A stretch of DNA of 49,634 nt from Dehalococcoidia bacterium (GCA_022826585.1 JAJDUR010000052.1:1-49634), one strand, 5' to 3'. Counted from the first letter of the stretch, positions 25,542-34,935 are shown. Notes: generated from the letters alone by a model not told the origin. A program made the numbers and translations.

Positions 25542-25835
25542 ATGAAGGGCTACGTCGTCATAGACACCGAGGTCGTCGACCAGGACGCCTACTCGCAGTA
25601 CGTCCAGGGGATTCTCGAAGTCATTGCCGCCCACCGCGGACGCTTCCTCGTGCGCACCAGCGAGGTTGAGCCTGTCCACGGCGGGTGGGCGCCCAAGCGC
25701 CTCGTGATCCTGGAGTTCGACAGCCTCGCGGCGGCGCAGGGGTTCATCGGCTCCGCCGAATACGTAGCCCTCGACGACCTCCGCCAGCGGGGGGCGAACT
25801 CCCACACCGTGGTCGTGGAAGGGTTCGATTCCTAG
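25542..25835 (+). CDS. DUF1330 domain protein
   Basis: 97 residues. MKGYVVIDTEVVDQDAYSQYV, then GGRFLV-like AHRGRFLVRTSEVEPV and RLVILEFDSLAAAQGFIGSAEY are the family blocks. It is a second DUF1330 member, clearly different in sequence from the one at 709-996. GGGAAAGGA precedes the ATG. It stands alone between the ABC genes and the permease, with 182 nt upstream in which TAAGGT near 25421 may be a -10. Confidence 0.85.
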   Translation: MKGYVVIDTEVVDQDAYSQYVQGILEVIAAHRGRFLVRTSEVEPVHGGWAPKRLVILEFDSLAAAQGFIGSAEYVALDDLRQRGANSHTVVVEGFDS

Positions 25836-25956
25836 GTGCGGCCCGCGCCGTCCTGGGAAGTCGGACGAACATGCCGGAACCGGGCCGGGCCGGCGTAGCG
25901 AGCGAGGGGATGCGCTGCCGTTCGCCGTGGCGGTCCACCGTGCGGTCGGCTGACCT

Positions 25957-27696
25957 GTGACCGTCGCGAGCGCCGAGCAGCCGATCCGATATGAGCCCGA
26001 GGAGGCCTGCCCCCCGGGGGTCGCCCTGCTGGTCGGCTTCCAGGGCGCCGCCCTCGTGCTCGCGCCCACGGTGCTCAACGTCGCCATCGCCATTCGCTCC
26101 TCGGGACTCGACGATGGCTGGCTCACCTGGGGCGTCTTTGCCGCCATGCTCATCTGCGCGTCGATCACGTCGTTCCAGGCATTCCGGCTTCGCCGCTTCG
26201 GCGCCGGCCATGTCGTGCTCGCCTGGCCCGCGGCGATGTTCATCGCGATCATGGTGTCCGCCGTCTCCGCGGGCGGGCCGGCCACGTTCGCGAGCCTGCT
26301 GGTCGTGTGCAGCCTCATTCAGATCGCCCTCGCCTGGTGGCTGCCGACCCTGCGGCGGATCGTCACGCCCGTTGTCTCCGGAACGGTGACGATGCTCATC
26401 GCCGTCAGCGTGCTGCCCATCGCGTTCGACACCGTCCAGGACCTCCCGGCCGGCGCCCCCACCTCCGCCGGCCCCGTCATAGCCGTGGCCACGCTCGTCG
26501 TTTCGGTGATCGTGACGCTCCGGGCCAGGGGGCGCTGGCGCCTGGTCGCGCCATTCATCAGCATCCTTGCGGGATGCGCCGTGGCCGCTGCCTTCGGCGT
26601 GCTCGAAGGGGACCGCATCGCCGACGCCGCCTGGTTCGGCGTCCCCGATTTGCCCGATCTGGGCCTCGATCTCACCCCCGGGAAGGAGTTCTGGGCCCTC
26701 CTCCCGTCGTTCGCGATCCTCACGCTGGTGCTCGGCCTCAAGACCATCAGCGACGGCGTTGTGATCCAGCAGGGCTCCCGCCGGCGGCCGAAGGCCATCG
26801 ACTTCCGCCAGATCCAGGGCATGGTCAGCGTCAACGGCATCGGCATGCTGTTCGCCGGCCTCTGCGGCACACTTCCGACGATGGCCAACTCCTCCTACAG
26901 CCTGTCGCTGATCAGCCTCACCGGCGTCGCCGCCCGCCGCGTCGGTATTGGCGTCGCGGTCGTCACGATCACGCTCGCCTTCTTTGCCAAGTTCGCCGCG
27001 CTCCTGCTGACCATTCCCGGGCCCGTGCTGGGCGCGTACCTCATGCTCGCCATGGGCATGCTCTTCGTGAGCGGCTGGCAGACGATCCTGCGCGATGGCC
27101 TCGACGCGAGGCGCGTGCTGGTGGTCGCGCTGGCCAGCGCGCTGGGCCTGGGCCTTCACGGGCACCCCATCACCCAGGACCTCTTTGGCGACGAGGTGGG
27201 GTCCTTGCTCGGGAGCGGCGTCACGATTGGCGCCGTGGTCGCCATCGCCATGACGTTCCTGCTCGAGGCGACGGGCACGCGCCGCTCGCGCCTCGAGGCC
27301 AGGCTGGAGATGGCCTCGCTCCCCGCGATCGACGCCTTTCTCGTCCGGCTGGCGTCAAGGCTGGGATGGAACGAGGCCTCCTCGCTGCGGCTGCGTTCGG
27401 CGGGCGAGGAGACGCTCGCCACGCTGCTCATGCAGGAGGAAGCGGCGGAACGCTCCGAGCGACCCCGCCTCATCGTCGTCGCGCGACCGGAGGGCGACAC
27501 GGTCGAGCTGGAGTTCGTCGCGACGAGCCGCCACGAGAACATCGAAGACCAGCTGGCCTTCCTGACAGACGAGGCCCCCATCCCGACAATCGACGACCTT
27601 TCGCTCCGGCTCCTGCGACACCACGCCGCTGCCGTGCGCCACCAGAAGTTCCACGGTGTCGATATCGTGACGGTTCGGGTCGAGGGAGGCACCTGA
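25957..27696 (+). CDS. NCS2/xanthine-uracil-type permease with C-terminal RsbW/GHKL-like domain
   Basis: 579 residues. Residues about 20-435 form a 12-14-helix permease of the nucleobase-ascorbate/uracil-xanthine type, with VNGIGMLFAGLCGTLPTMANSSYS in the substrate region and IPGPVLGAYLMLAMGMLFVSGW. The last 135 residues are soluble. They resemble the ATP-binding fold of RsbW-type anti-sigma kinases: FLVRLASRLGWNEASSLRLRSAGEETLATLL (N-box-like helix) and a closing LSLRLLRHHAAAVRHQKFHGVD. The N-box Asn and a Gly-rich lid are not evident. The start is GTG. The membrane protein gene follows closely. Substrate and role of the extra domain are inference. Confidence 0.75.
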   Translation: MTVASAEQPIRYEPEEACPPGVALLVGFQGAALVLAPTVLNVAIAIRSSGLDDGWLTWGVFAAMLICASITSFQAFRLRRFGAGHVVLAWPAAMFIAIMVSAVSAGGPATFASLLVVCSLIQIALAWWLPTLRRIVTPVVSGTVTMLIAVSVLPIAFDTVQDLPAGAPTSAGPVIAVATLVVSVIVTLRARGRWRLVAPFISILAGCAVAAAFGVLEGDRIADAAWFGVPDLPDLGLDLTPGKEFWALLPSFAILTLVLGLKTISDGVVIQQGSRRRPKAIDFRQIQGMVSVNGIGMLFAGLCGTLPTMANSSYSLSLISLTGVAARRVGIGVAVVTITLAFFAKFAALLLTIPGPVLGAYLMLAMGMLFVSGWQTILRDGLDARRVLVVALASALGLGLHGHPITQDLFGDEVGSLLGSGVTIGAVVAIAMTFLLEATGTRRSRLEARLEMASLPAIDAFLVRLASRLGWNEASSLRLRSAGEETLATLLMQEEAAERSERPRLIVVARPEGDTVELEFVATSRHENIEDQLAFLTDEAPIPTIDDLSLRLLRHHAAAVRHQKFHGVDIVTVRVEGGT

Positions 27697-27730
27697 TGCA
27701 ATGCGGATTCGAGCGAGGAGGACGCTAGGC

Positions 27731-28465
27731 ATGGCGGGAAACAGCTCCACTCAAGCAGTCTCGGACAGGGACCGGCGAACGCACCGCTGGGGAGCGCCGG
27801 CCGGTGTGATCACCGTGGTGGTGGTCGCGATCCTGACGCTGCCCGGCATTGGCGTTCGCTATCTCCTCCACGGTGACGTCGACGTCTTCCACTGCCTGTT
27901 CAGCCTGTTCTTCTCGATCAATCTCTGGATCTGCTACTGGGAGATGTGCCTGTTCTTCCGAAGGGACTCCATCGGGGAGCGTGTGGAGTTCTGGCGCCGA
28001 CGGTGGGAGGACACCGGCACGACCCCCGCCGTGGAGTTCCTCATGACCAGCGTCCCGCTGAACCGGATGCTCTCTCCGACCGTCTGGGCGGACGTCTGGG
28101 CCGCCTACTCCATGTTCGACTCGGCCTACGCAGATCGCAACACCTACGGTTTCAACATCGATATCGCCAACGGGTTCACGACACCTGCATCGACCTTGCT
28201 GCTCTACGCGACCTACACCGCCGGGTTCCTGCCGGCCGTCGCCGCCGGCATTCTCGGGGCGATGCTCTTCTGGCAGTGGGTGTATGCGTCCTCGCTCTAC
28301 CTGGTGAGTTTCTTCGTAGGCGGGAAGCAGACCCGTGTCACAACGCAGCAGTTCTGGGTCTACATTTTCGGCCCGAACGCCATCTGGGTGTTGGTGCCGA
28401 TGCTGGGCGTGTACCTCTCTGTCCGCCTGATCCTGGATGGCGACTACAGCGTCCTCGGCCTCTAG
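27731..28465 (+). CDS. Hypothetical integral membrane protein
   Basis: 244 residues from the ATG at 27731, chosen for GAGGAGG about 12 nt upstream; an in-frame ATG at 27701 is the alternative. Membrane segments are at about 25-45, 55-75, 165-190 and 215-235. A loop rich in Trp, Arg and Glu lies after segment 2 (RDSIGERVEFWRRRWEDTG). The family is not recognised. It follows the permease after 34 nt and may be cotranscribed. Its stop is 13 nt from the convergent oxidoreductase. Confidence 0.65.
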   Translation: MAGNSSTQAVSDRDRRTHRWGAPAGVITVVVVAILTLPGIGVRYLLHGDVDVFHCLFSLFFSINLWICYWEMCLFFRRDSIGERVEFWRRRWEDTGTTPAVEFLMTSVPLNRMLSPTVWADVWAAYSMFDSAYADRNTYGFNIDIANGFTTPASTLLLYATYTAGFLPAVAAGILGAMLFWQWVYASSLYLVSFFVGGKQTRVTTQQFWVYIFGPNAIWVLVPMLGVYLSVRLILDGDYSVLGL

Positions 28466-28478
28466 GACGAGACGCCCC

Positions 28479-29846
28479 TTAGTCGGCGCGAGACGCCAGC
28501 AGGTCCGCGGCCTCGGTTGCCGCCTTCTCGCCGCTGGAGAGGGCGCCGTTGACCGACGGGATGCCCATGTAGTCCCCCGCCAGGAACAGGTTGTCGATAC
28601 GCCCCGCAAGCTGCCCCGGGATGTTCGCCATCGCGGCGAGCATCCCCGGCGTGCCCATGCACAGCGCCTCTTCCCAGCGGTACACGCGGTAGAACAGCTC
28701 CTCGCCGTCGCCCGGAAGAGCGGAGCCGGGCGGCGCCTTCCGCCGGGCGGCGCCCAGCAACTCGCGCTTGATCGCATCGTCGTCGAGCGGGATCAGCTCC
28801 TTCGCCCGGTCGCGCCCGATGAGCAGGTCGAGAAGGCCCTTCCCCGCAGGCGCGCAGGCGGGCAGGAAAGCGGAGCGGTCCAGCAGGAGGGGCGTGTCGT
28901 CGTCCTCCGGGTAGAGCGCGCCATGCCAGCCCGGAGGGAGCGCCGGGTGGTCGAGTCCGAGCACCACCCGGCAGCCCGTCGAGTAGCTGACGGTGCCGAG
29001 CGCGGCGAGAGTCTCGTCCGGCAGCTCGGGGATGAGGCCCGCGACCTTCGTGCCCGGGACGGCGCAGATGACCGCGTCCGCCTCGATCGTCTCGCCGTCC
29101 ACCACCACGCCCGTCGCCGCCCCGTCTGCGACGACGATTCTCCTGACGGGGGTCGAGACGCGGGTCGCGTCGGAGCAGGCTTCGGCAAGCGCACGATTGA
29201 AGGAGCCGATACCCCGCTCGGGCATGAAGACCCTGCCGCCGCTCAGCATCGTCTCCCCGATGTACGCCCGCATCAGCGCCTGCCCCGCGGGTTCCGGATC
29301 GCCCAGGATCATCTTGAGAGGCCCCCCGAGCGTCATCCGCACGCTCTCGGGCACGCGAAACCGCTCCAGGTACTCGCCGTACGTCTCGCCGTCGTCGATC
29401 TCGGCGAGAGGGCTGTCGCTGGCGAAGCTCAGGTAGGGCTCCTCGCGATACATCTGCCGCATTACCTTGAAACCTGCCCGCATGCCGGAGGGTGACAGGA
29501 AGCCCATCGTCCTGGCCGCAGGCAGTTGCCGTACGACATTCCAGAGCGACTGGTCCGGCGTCGTGGTAACCCAGCGTCCGCCGCGGTAGTGGCCGAATTT
29601 CATCTGCGAAGGCACGAGCGGCAGGCCCAGCTCTTCGCACAGGCGGAACGCCGTGTCGTAGGTGGAGGTGAACACGAAGGCGCCCATGTCCAGGGAGAAC
29701 CCGTCGACCTGCTCGCCCTTGCCCCGTCCCCCCGCCCGTTCGCCCGCCTCGAGCAGCAGGGGGGTGAAGCCCCGCTTCATCAGCGTGAACGCGGCGCTGA
29801 GCCCCGCGAAACCCCCGCCAACGATGACGACTCGCTTGCTGCTCAT
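28479..29846 (-). CDS. FAD-dependent oxidoreductase (amine oxidase/phytoene desaturase-like)
   Basis: 455 residues. The N-terminus has the dinucleotide fold VVIVGGGFAGLSAA, then LLEAGERAGGRGKG. The C-terminus has DNLFLAGDYMGIPSVNGALSSGEKAA, the FAD-contacting end of protoporphyrinogen-oxidase and CrtI-like enzymes. It probably oxidises or desaturates a lipid or isoprenoid, but no carotenoid or heme gene is adjacent. The ATG has a weak GAGCAGGGAA upstream. It is divergent from the iron-binding protein at 30079. Confidence 0.88.
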   Translation of the reverse strand: MSSKRVVIVGGGFAGLSAAFTLMKRGFTPLLLEAGERAGGRGKGEQVDGFSLDMGAFVFTSTYDTAFRLCEELGLPLVPSQMKFGHYRGGRWVTTTPDQSLWNVVRQLPAARTMGFLSPSGMRAGFKVMRQMYREEPYLSFASDSPLAEIDDGETYGEYLERFRVPESVRMTLGGPLKMILGDPEPAGQALMRAYIGETMLSGGRVFMPERGIGSFNRALAEACSDATRVSTPVRRIVVADGAATGVVVDGETIEADAVICAVPGTKVAGLIPELPDETLAALGTVSYSTGCRVVLGLDHPALPPGWHGALYPEDDDTPLLLDRSAFLPACAPAGKGLLDLLIGRDRAKELIPLDDDAIKRELLGAARRKAPPGSALPGDGEELFYRVYRWEEALCMGTPGMLAAMANIPGQLAGRIDNLFLAGDYMGIPSVNGALSSGEKAATEAADLLASRAD

Positions 29847-30052
29847 GGATCCGGTTCCCTGCTCGCCGCCCTCATCTCGCCACGAATGTGGCTACTGCGC
29901 GGCCATCGTACGCGGGGCAGAAGCGCCTCGATGCCCTGGGGGCCGCCAGTCCCTCGCCCGGCAAGGGTGCGGTGTCGCACCCGATTGTCTCCACAGGCTC
30001 TTGCACCCCATGGAGACGTAGTCCAGTATTGCGTCTCACCTATCGAAAACAC

Positions 30053-30071
30053 TTAGGTGATACTAATTCAC
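30053..30071 (+). promoter_or_regulatory. IdeR/DtxR-like iron box
   Basis: TTAGGT-GATA-CTAA followed by TTCAC matches about 12 of 19 positions of the IdeR/DtxR operator (TTAGGTTAGSCTAACCTAA), with the left half best. It ends 7 nt before the GTG of a gene for an iron-binding lipoprotein, a logical target. A perfect 7-bp inverted repeat (TCACCTA at 30036-30042, TAGGTGA at 30054-30060) overlaps it and may extend the operator. Confidence 0.5.
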
Positions 30072-30078
30072 TGGTGAT

Positions 30079-31116
30079 GTGACTGTGTCAACCACTCAGC
30101 CCTCGCGGCGCACTGCCCGCTTCAGGCGCACCTGGATCGCCCTCACCCTCATCCTCGCCCTCGTCGTTGGCGCCGTCGTGGCCATGGGCTGCTCCGATGA
30201 CGACGAGACCATCACGGTCTACTCGGGCCGCAGCCAGAACCTCATCGGCCCCCTCCTCGAGCGGTTCGCCGAAGACACCGGCATCGACGTCCAGGTCCGC
30301 TACGGCGGCTCCACCGACCTCGCCCTGCTCCTCCAGGAGGAAGGCGACCGGACCCCCGCCGATGTGTTCATCTCGCGCAGCCCCGGCCCCATCGGCTTCC
30401 TTGCCGAGCGGGGCCTGCTGGCCGAACTGGACGGCGAAGTCCTCGGGCTCGCCCCGTCCAGCCCTTCCTGCTACTGGGTGGCGCTGACGGGCCGCCAGCG
30501 CGTGCTCGTCTACAACAAGGACCTCTTCGACCCGGCCGACCTCCCCACCTCCATCCACGAGCTGACCGAGCAGAAGTGGCTCGGGCGCGTCGCCCTCGCC
30601 CCCACGAACGGTTCGTTCCAGGACTTCTTCACCCTCTTCCGCCTGTCCGAGGGCGACGATGTCGCCCTCGCCTGGCTGAAGGCGCTCCACGACGGCGACG
30701 CGCCCGTCTACCCCAACAACGTCTCGATCGTGCAGGCCGTGGCCCGTGGCGAGATCGAGCTGGGGCTCGTCAACCACTACTACAACCTGCGCATCAAGGT
30801 GGAGGACCCCTCCACCCCCAGCGAGAACCACCGCTTCCGGGACGGCGACCCCGGCGGCGTGACCATCGCCACCGCCATCGGCGCCACCGCCTCCGGTGAC
30901 AAGGACGTCGCTCAGAAGCTCATCCGCTTCCTCACCAGCAAGGTCGCGCAGGAGTACTTCGGCAAGGCCAACTTCGAGTACCCGCTCGCCACGGGAGTCG
31001 AGCTGGAGGGCGTCGCGCAGTCCCCCGGGCCCATCGATCTCGGCGAGTTCGACAAGCTGGGCACAAGCCTGGAACGCACCATCGAGCTCATCCGCGAAGC
31101 CGGCTTCGAGCCGTAG
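30079..31116 (+). CDS. Iron(III) ABC transporter substrate-binding lipoprotein (FutA/FbpA-like)
   Basis: 345 residues. An Arg-rich N-terminus, a hydrophobic segment and lipobox VAMGC (Cys at about 37) anchor it to the membrane. The mature part starts with ITVYSGRSQNLIGPLLERFAEDTG, typical of the ferric-ion binding group. NHYYNLR carries the paired Tyr that ligate Fe(III) in FbpA. It would capture Fe(III) outside the cell for an ABC importer, but no permease or ATPase gene follows. The start is GTG at 30079; GTG at 30085 is also possible. The start lies 7 nt after the putative iron box, so the message may be leaderless. Confidence 0.88.
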   Translation: MTVSTTQPSRRTARFRRTWIALTLILALVVGAVVAMGCSDDDETITVYSGRSQNLIGPLLERFAEDTGIDVQVRYGGSTDLALLLQEEGDRTPADVFISRSPGPIGFLAERGLLAELDGEVLGLAPSSPSCYWVALTGRQRVLVYNKDLFDPADLPTSIHELTEQKWLGRVALAPTNGSFQDFFTLFRLSEGDDVALAWLKALHDGDAPVYPNNVSIVQAVARGEIELGLVNHYYNLRIKVEDPSTPSENHRFRDGDPGGVTIATAIGATASGDKDVAQKLIRFLTSKVAQEYFGKANFEYPLATGVELEGVAQSPGPIDLGEFDKLGTSLERTIELIREAGFEP

Positions 31117-31258
31117 GAAGAGCGGGCAAGGGGAGTCGGGGTGCCTCTGCGGCTGTCACGCCCTGACGGTCGCCCCGGGTACGGGGGTTGGGGCATGATG
31201 CTCGACCGCTGGGTCGGGCGTGGAACGGGACCCCCTCTCCCTTCATGATCGCCGTGCC

Positions 31259-32215
31259 ATGTTCTCGGACTGGTGGCTCAACCTCGCACTGGATGCCGGC
31301 GTGATTGCCCTGGCCGTGGCCCTCGACCGCATCCTCCCCGAACCCCCCGCCCGCCTTCACCCGGTGGTCTGGATGGGTCGCGCGACGAGCCTGCTGGTGC
31401 ACTACCGGTCGACGGCTCCCGCCATCTCCTTCCTCCACGGGGCTGCGGTGGTGGTTCTCGTGGTGTGCGCCTTCGCGGCCCTGGCGTGGCTCGCCATGTT
31501 CGGGCTCGCCGCCCTCGGGCCCGTTGCCTATCTCCTCGGTGGCGCGGTGCTGCTGCGGACCACCTTCACCGTCCGCGGCCTCTCGGAGGCCGCCCACAGA
31601 ACTCGCCGGGCGCTGGCCGGGAATCGCTTGAACGACGCCCGCGAGAGTCTCGGCAGCCTGGTCAGCCGTGACGCCACCACCCTGTCCCCACCCCTCGTCG
31701 CCGCCGCCGCCGTCGAGTCGGTCGCCGAAAACACGACCGACAGCTACGTCAGTCCCTGGCTGGCGTTCGCGATCCTGGGTGTGCCGGGCGCGGTAGCCTA
31801 CAGGGCGGTGAATACCCTCGACAGCATGCTGGGCTACCGTGGACCCAACGAATATCTCGGGAAGGCGGCCGCCCGTCTCGACGACATCGTGAACTGGATA
31901 CCGGCTCGCCTCAGCGCCCTCATGCTCCTGGCAAGCGGGGCCACGCTCCGCCTGCCGGTCGCCACCGCGCTGCGCGGGATGCTCCGGGACCGCGTTCTCA
32001 CCGAGAGTCCGAATGCCGGGTGGACGATGGGCGCCATGGCCCGGCTGCTCGGGCGAGAGCTCGAGAAACCCGGCCACTATCGCCTTGGTGAAGGTCTGCC
32101 CGAGCCGCAAGCCGAAGACATCGACCGGTCGGTGCGCCTTGCCGAGCGCACGGCGCTACTGGGGCTCCTCCTGTCACTCGGCGTGCTTGCAGCCCGGCAC
32201 GCCATCGTCGCGTGA
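31259..32215 (+). CDS. cobD: Adenosylcobinamide-phosphate synthase CobD/CbiB
   Basis: 318 residues with about 4-5 membrane segments. Family blocks: LDRILPEPPARLHPVVWMGR, LVSRDATTLSPPLVAAAAVESVAENTTDS, GAVAYRAVNTLDSMLGYR and PARLSALML. It joins aminopropanol (or its phosphate) to adenosylcobyric acid to give cobinamide, in the membrane. The ATG at 31259 is chosen; a GTG at 31220 is in frame. Its stop overlaps the next start by 4 nt (GTGA), the first of two overlaps that tie cobD, cobC and cobQ together. Confidence 0.93.
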   Translation: MFSDWWLNLALDAGVIALAVALDRILPEPPARLHPVVWMGRATSLLVHYRSTAPAISFLHGAAVVVLVVCAFAALAWLAMFGLAALGPVAYLLGGAVLLRTTFTVRGLSEAAHRTRRALAGNRLNDARESLGSLVSRDATTLSPPLVAAAAVESVAENTTDSYVSPWLAFAILGVPGAVAYRAVNTLDSMLGYRGPNEYLGKAAARLDDIVNWIPARLSALMLLASGATLRLPVATALRGMLRDRVLTESPNAGWTMGAMARLLGRELEKPGHYRLGEGLPEPQAEDIDRSVRLAERTALLGLLLSLGVLAARHAIVA

Positions 32216-33291
32216 GCACCGCAAGGGTGGGAGGCGCGAGGACCGTGCACGGTGGTCTCGACGCGGGCGAGCTTCGCGCCCTTGGCCTCGCCCCCGAGCA
32301 GGTGCTCGACTTCAGCGCCAACATCAACCCCCTCGGGCCCTCACAGCGCGTCAGGCATGCCGTCGCGGGCGCGGACCTGGCTTCGTACCCTGATCGCGAG
32401 AGCCTTGCTCTTCGCGAAGCCCTTGCCGGCCGCCTCGGCGTCGGCGCCGAGAACCTCCTGGTCGGCAACGGCTCCACCGAGCTGATTCATCTCCTGGCTC
32501 GCTCCCGCCTGGGGCCGGGCGACACCTGCCTGATCTTCACTCCCACCTTCGGCGAATACGAAGCCGCCGCCCTCGCCGCCGGCGCCGAGGTCCGTCGGTT
32601 CCCGGCAACGGAGGCGGAAGGGTTCCGCTGGCCCATCGCCGCCGCCGGACGGGCGATCGAGGATCTGCGCCCCGCGCTCGTCTTCCTCTGCAACCCCAAC
32701 AACCCGACCGGCATCTACCTCGACCGTCACGTGGTCGAGCGGCTCTCGGCGGCGCTTGGCCCCGAGGCCCTTCTTGTCCTCGACGATGCCTACGCGGCCC
32801 TCGCCGACCGTCGCTGGGATGCTCTGCCGCTCCTCGACCTTGGAAACGTCGCCATCCTCCGCTCCATGACCAAGGACCACGCTCTCGCCGGAGTTCGGCT
32901 GGGGTACCTCGCTGCGCAGCCCGGGGTCGTCGCCGGCGCCGGTGCGCTCCAGCCGGCCTGGAGCGTGAATGCCGTGGCCCAGGCGGCGGGTCTGGGCGCC
33001 CTTGAGGACGCTGCCCACGTTGAGGCGGCGAGGGAGGTCATTCGCGAGGCCAGGGCCTACCTGCACGGCGAGCTCGAGGGACTCGGTCTGGCCGTCACCC
33101 CGTCGGCAGCCAACTTCCTGCTGGTACGGGTGGGTGATGCCGCCGGTCTCCGGGCCGACCTCCTGGGCCGTGGCATGGCCGTGCGTGACTGCGCTTCGTT
33201 TGGCCTCCCCGAGCACATACGCATCGCGATTCGCAAGCGAGCGGAGTGCGCCCTCCTGATCGAAGCGCTCAAGGAAGTGCTCCCCCCATGA
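32212..33291 (+). CDS. cobC: Threonine-phosphate decarboxylase / histidinol-phosphate-aminotransferase-like (CobC-type)
   Basis: 359 residues of PLP fold-type I. The N-terminus has VLDFSANINPLGPS, a hallmark of the cobalamin CobC/CobD-type decarboxylases. LVFLCNPNNPTGIYL, LVLDDAYAAL and the PLP lysine in SMTKDHALAGVRLGY follow. It makes (R)-1-amino-2-propanol phosphate from threonine phosphate for the nucleotide loop. The start is GTG overlapping cobD; the end overlaps cobQ by ATGA. Nomenclature varies: Salmonella calls this enzyme CobD. Confidence 0.88.
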   Translation: MSTARVGGARTVHGGLDAGELRALGLAPEQVLDFSANINPLGPSQRVRHAVAGADLASYPDRESLALREALAGRLGVGAENLLVGNGSTELIHLLARSRLGPGDTCLIFTPTFGEYEAAALAAGAEVRRFPATEAEGFRWPIAAAGRAIEDLRPALVFLCNPNNPTGIYLDRHVVERLSAALGPEALLVLDDAYAALADRRWDALPLLDLGNVAILRSMTKDHALAGVRLGYLAAQPGVVAGAGALQPAWSVNAVAQAAGLGALEDAAHVEAAREVIREARAYLHGELEGLGLAVTPSAANFLLVRVGDAAGLRADLLGRGMAVRDCASFGLPEHIRIAIRKRAECALLIEALKEVLPP

Positions 33292-34817
33292 CCAGGAGCA
33301 CACCGGCGAGGGTCGTCATGGTGCAGGGCACCTCGTCCCACGCCGGCAAGTCGATCCTGGCCGCTGCCCTCTGCCGCATCTTCGCCCGGGACGGCTACCA
33401 GGTCGCCCCGTTCAAGGCCCAGAACATGTCCCTCAACTCCTTCGTCACGCCCGACGGGGGAGAGATTGGGCGAGCACAGGCGGTCCAGGCAGCCGCTGCC
33501 ATGGTCGAACCGCGGGTCGAGATGAACCCCGTCCTCCTCAAGCCCGAAGCCGAGGCCCGCTCGCAGGTGGTCGTCATGGGGCGGCCCCGCGCCGTCAAGT
33601 CCGCGCGCGAGTACCACACCATGAAGCCCGCGATCTGGGAGGAGGTGACGGCCGCCCTCGACTCGCTCCGCGCGGAGTTCGACGTCGTCGTGATCGAAGG
33701 CGCCGGCAGCCCCGCCGAGATCAACCTCAAGCAGTCCGACATCGTCAACATGCGCGTCGCCCTCCATGCGCAGGCTCCAGTCCTGCTCGTCGGCGACATC
33801 GACCGAGGCGGCGTCTTCGCTCAACTCGTGGGCACCATGGTTCTCCTCGACCCCGAAGAACAGGCCCTCGTAAAGGGCCACGTCATCAACAAGTTCCGGG
33901 GCGACCCTTCCCTCCTCACCTCCGGCCTCGAGTTCCTTGAGGAACGCACGGGCGTTCCCGTCGCCGGCGTCATCCCCTGGTTCTCCGACATCCAGGTGCC
34001 GGAAGAAGACTCGCTCGGCCTGTCGGCCGCGCTCACGAGCGATGCCGCCCCGGTGGTCGATGTCGCAGTCATGCGCCTCCCCCACATCGCCAACTTCGAC
34101 GACTTCGACCCCCTTCGACACGAGCCCGGCGTCCGCGTCCGCTTCGTGGGGTCGGTTGAGGCGTTCGGCAGCCCCGACCTCGTCGTGATTCCCGGCAGCA
34201 AGACGACCGTCGACGACCTCGACTGGCTCCGCGCCGGGGGCCTCGCCGACCGCATCGTGGCCGCCCGAGGCGAGGAGACACCTGTCATCGGCATCTGTGC
34301 CGGGTACCAGATGCTCGGCCGCGAGCTCCACGACCCCGAGGGAGTCGAGTCGCGCAGGCCCGTCACCGAGGGGCTGGGCCTGTTACCGACATCCACTACC
34401 TTCCTCAAGGAGAAGGTCACACATCAGGTGAAGGGGCGCGTCGTGGAGGCGCGCGGGCTCCTGACCGGCTGCCAGGGCGTAGACCTCACCGCCTACGAGA
34501 TCCACATGGGGGTCTCGCTCCCCGGAGGTACCCCCGGTCCGTTCTTGGTCGAGAGACAATCGGGGGAGCAGGTGGACTCGTCCGACGGCGCCCTCGACGA
34601 CGAAGGGCTCACGCTTGGTACCTATTTCCACGGTCTGTTCCACAACCGGGAGTTGCGGCGGGGCATCCTCAGGGGCATCGCCGCTCGCAAGGGCGCTTCC
34701 TTCCCCCCTCCCACCGACGACATCGATCCCGATGCCGAGTACGACAAGCTCGCCTCTCTCGTGCGCGAGCACCTCGACATGCACCTGGTCTACCGCGTGA
34801 TGGGACTCGAGCCCTGA
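33288..34817 (+). CDS. cobQ: Cobyric acid synthase CobQ/CbiP
   Basis: 509 residues. N-terminal ATPase domain: VMVQGTSSHAGKSILAAALCR, VAPFKAQNMSLNSFVT, EGAGSPAEINL and LLVGDIDRGGVFAQLVGT. The C-terminal class I-like glutaminase has the nucleophile Cys in IGICAGYQMLGREL and the catalytic His in GTYFHGLFHN. It amidates four carboxylates of adenosylcobyrinic acid diamide using glutamine and ATP. The ATG overlaps the cobC stop by 4 nt. It is the last gene of the set; about 118 nt without a recognisable terminator separate it from tRNA-Glu. Confidence 0.95.
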   Translation: MTRSTPARVVMVQGTSSHAGKSILAAALCRIFARDGYQVAPFKAQNMSLNSFVTPDGGEIGRAQAVQAAAAMVEPRVEMNPVLLKPEAEARSQVVVMGRPRAVKSAREYHTMKPAIWEEVTAALDSLRAEFDVVVIEGAGSPAEINLKQSDIVNMRVALHAQAPVLLVGDIDRGGVFAQLVGTMVLLDPEEQALVKGHVINKFRGDPSLLTSGLEFLEERTGVPVAGVIPWFSDIQVPEEDSLGLSAALTSDAAPVVDVAVMRLPHIANFDDFDPLRHEPGVRVRFVGSVEAFGSPDLVVIPGSKTTVDDLDWLRAGGLADRIVAARGEETPVIGICAGYQMLGRELHDPEGVESRRPVTEGLGLLPTSTTFLKEKVTHQVKGRVVEARGLLTGCQGVDLTAYEIHMGVSLPGGTPGPFLVERQSGEQVDSSDGALDDEGLTLGTYFHGLFHNRELRRGILRGIAARKGASFPPPTDDIDPDAEYDKLASLVREHLDMHLVYRVMGLEP

Positions 34818-34935
34818 GCGAACACCCTCGCCTCCGCCGACCGGCTTCAGGTTCAGCCAGGCGCTCGTCGGCCTTCGTGCCGAGGCCGCTGCAGGCGGTC
34901 GCCGGCTACCGCCCGGTCCTGCCTGCCGTGAAGCG

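Noticed and set aside
31117-31258. Possible cobalamin riboswitch before cobD
   Set aside because: The GC-rich leader has some CTGAC and GCCCC segments, but no B12 box (GCCAGGAGACC-like) or ordered helices could be found; 142 nt is also short.
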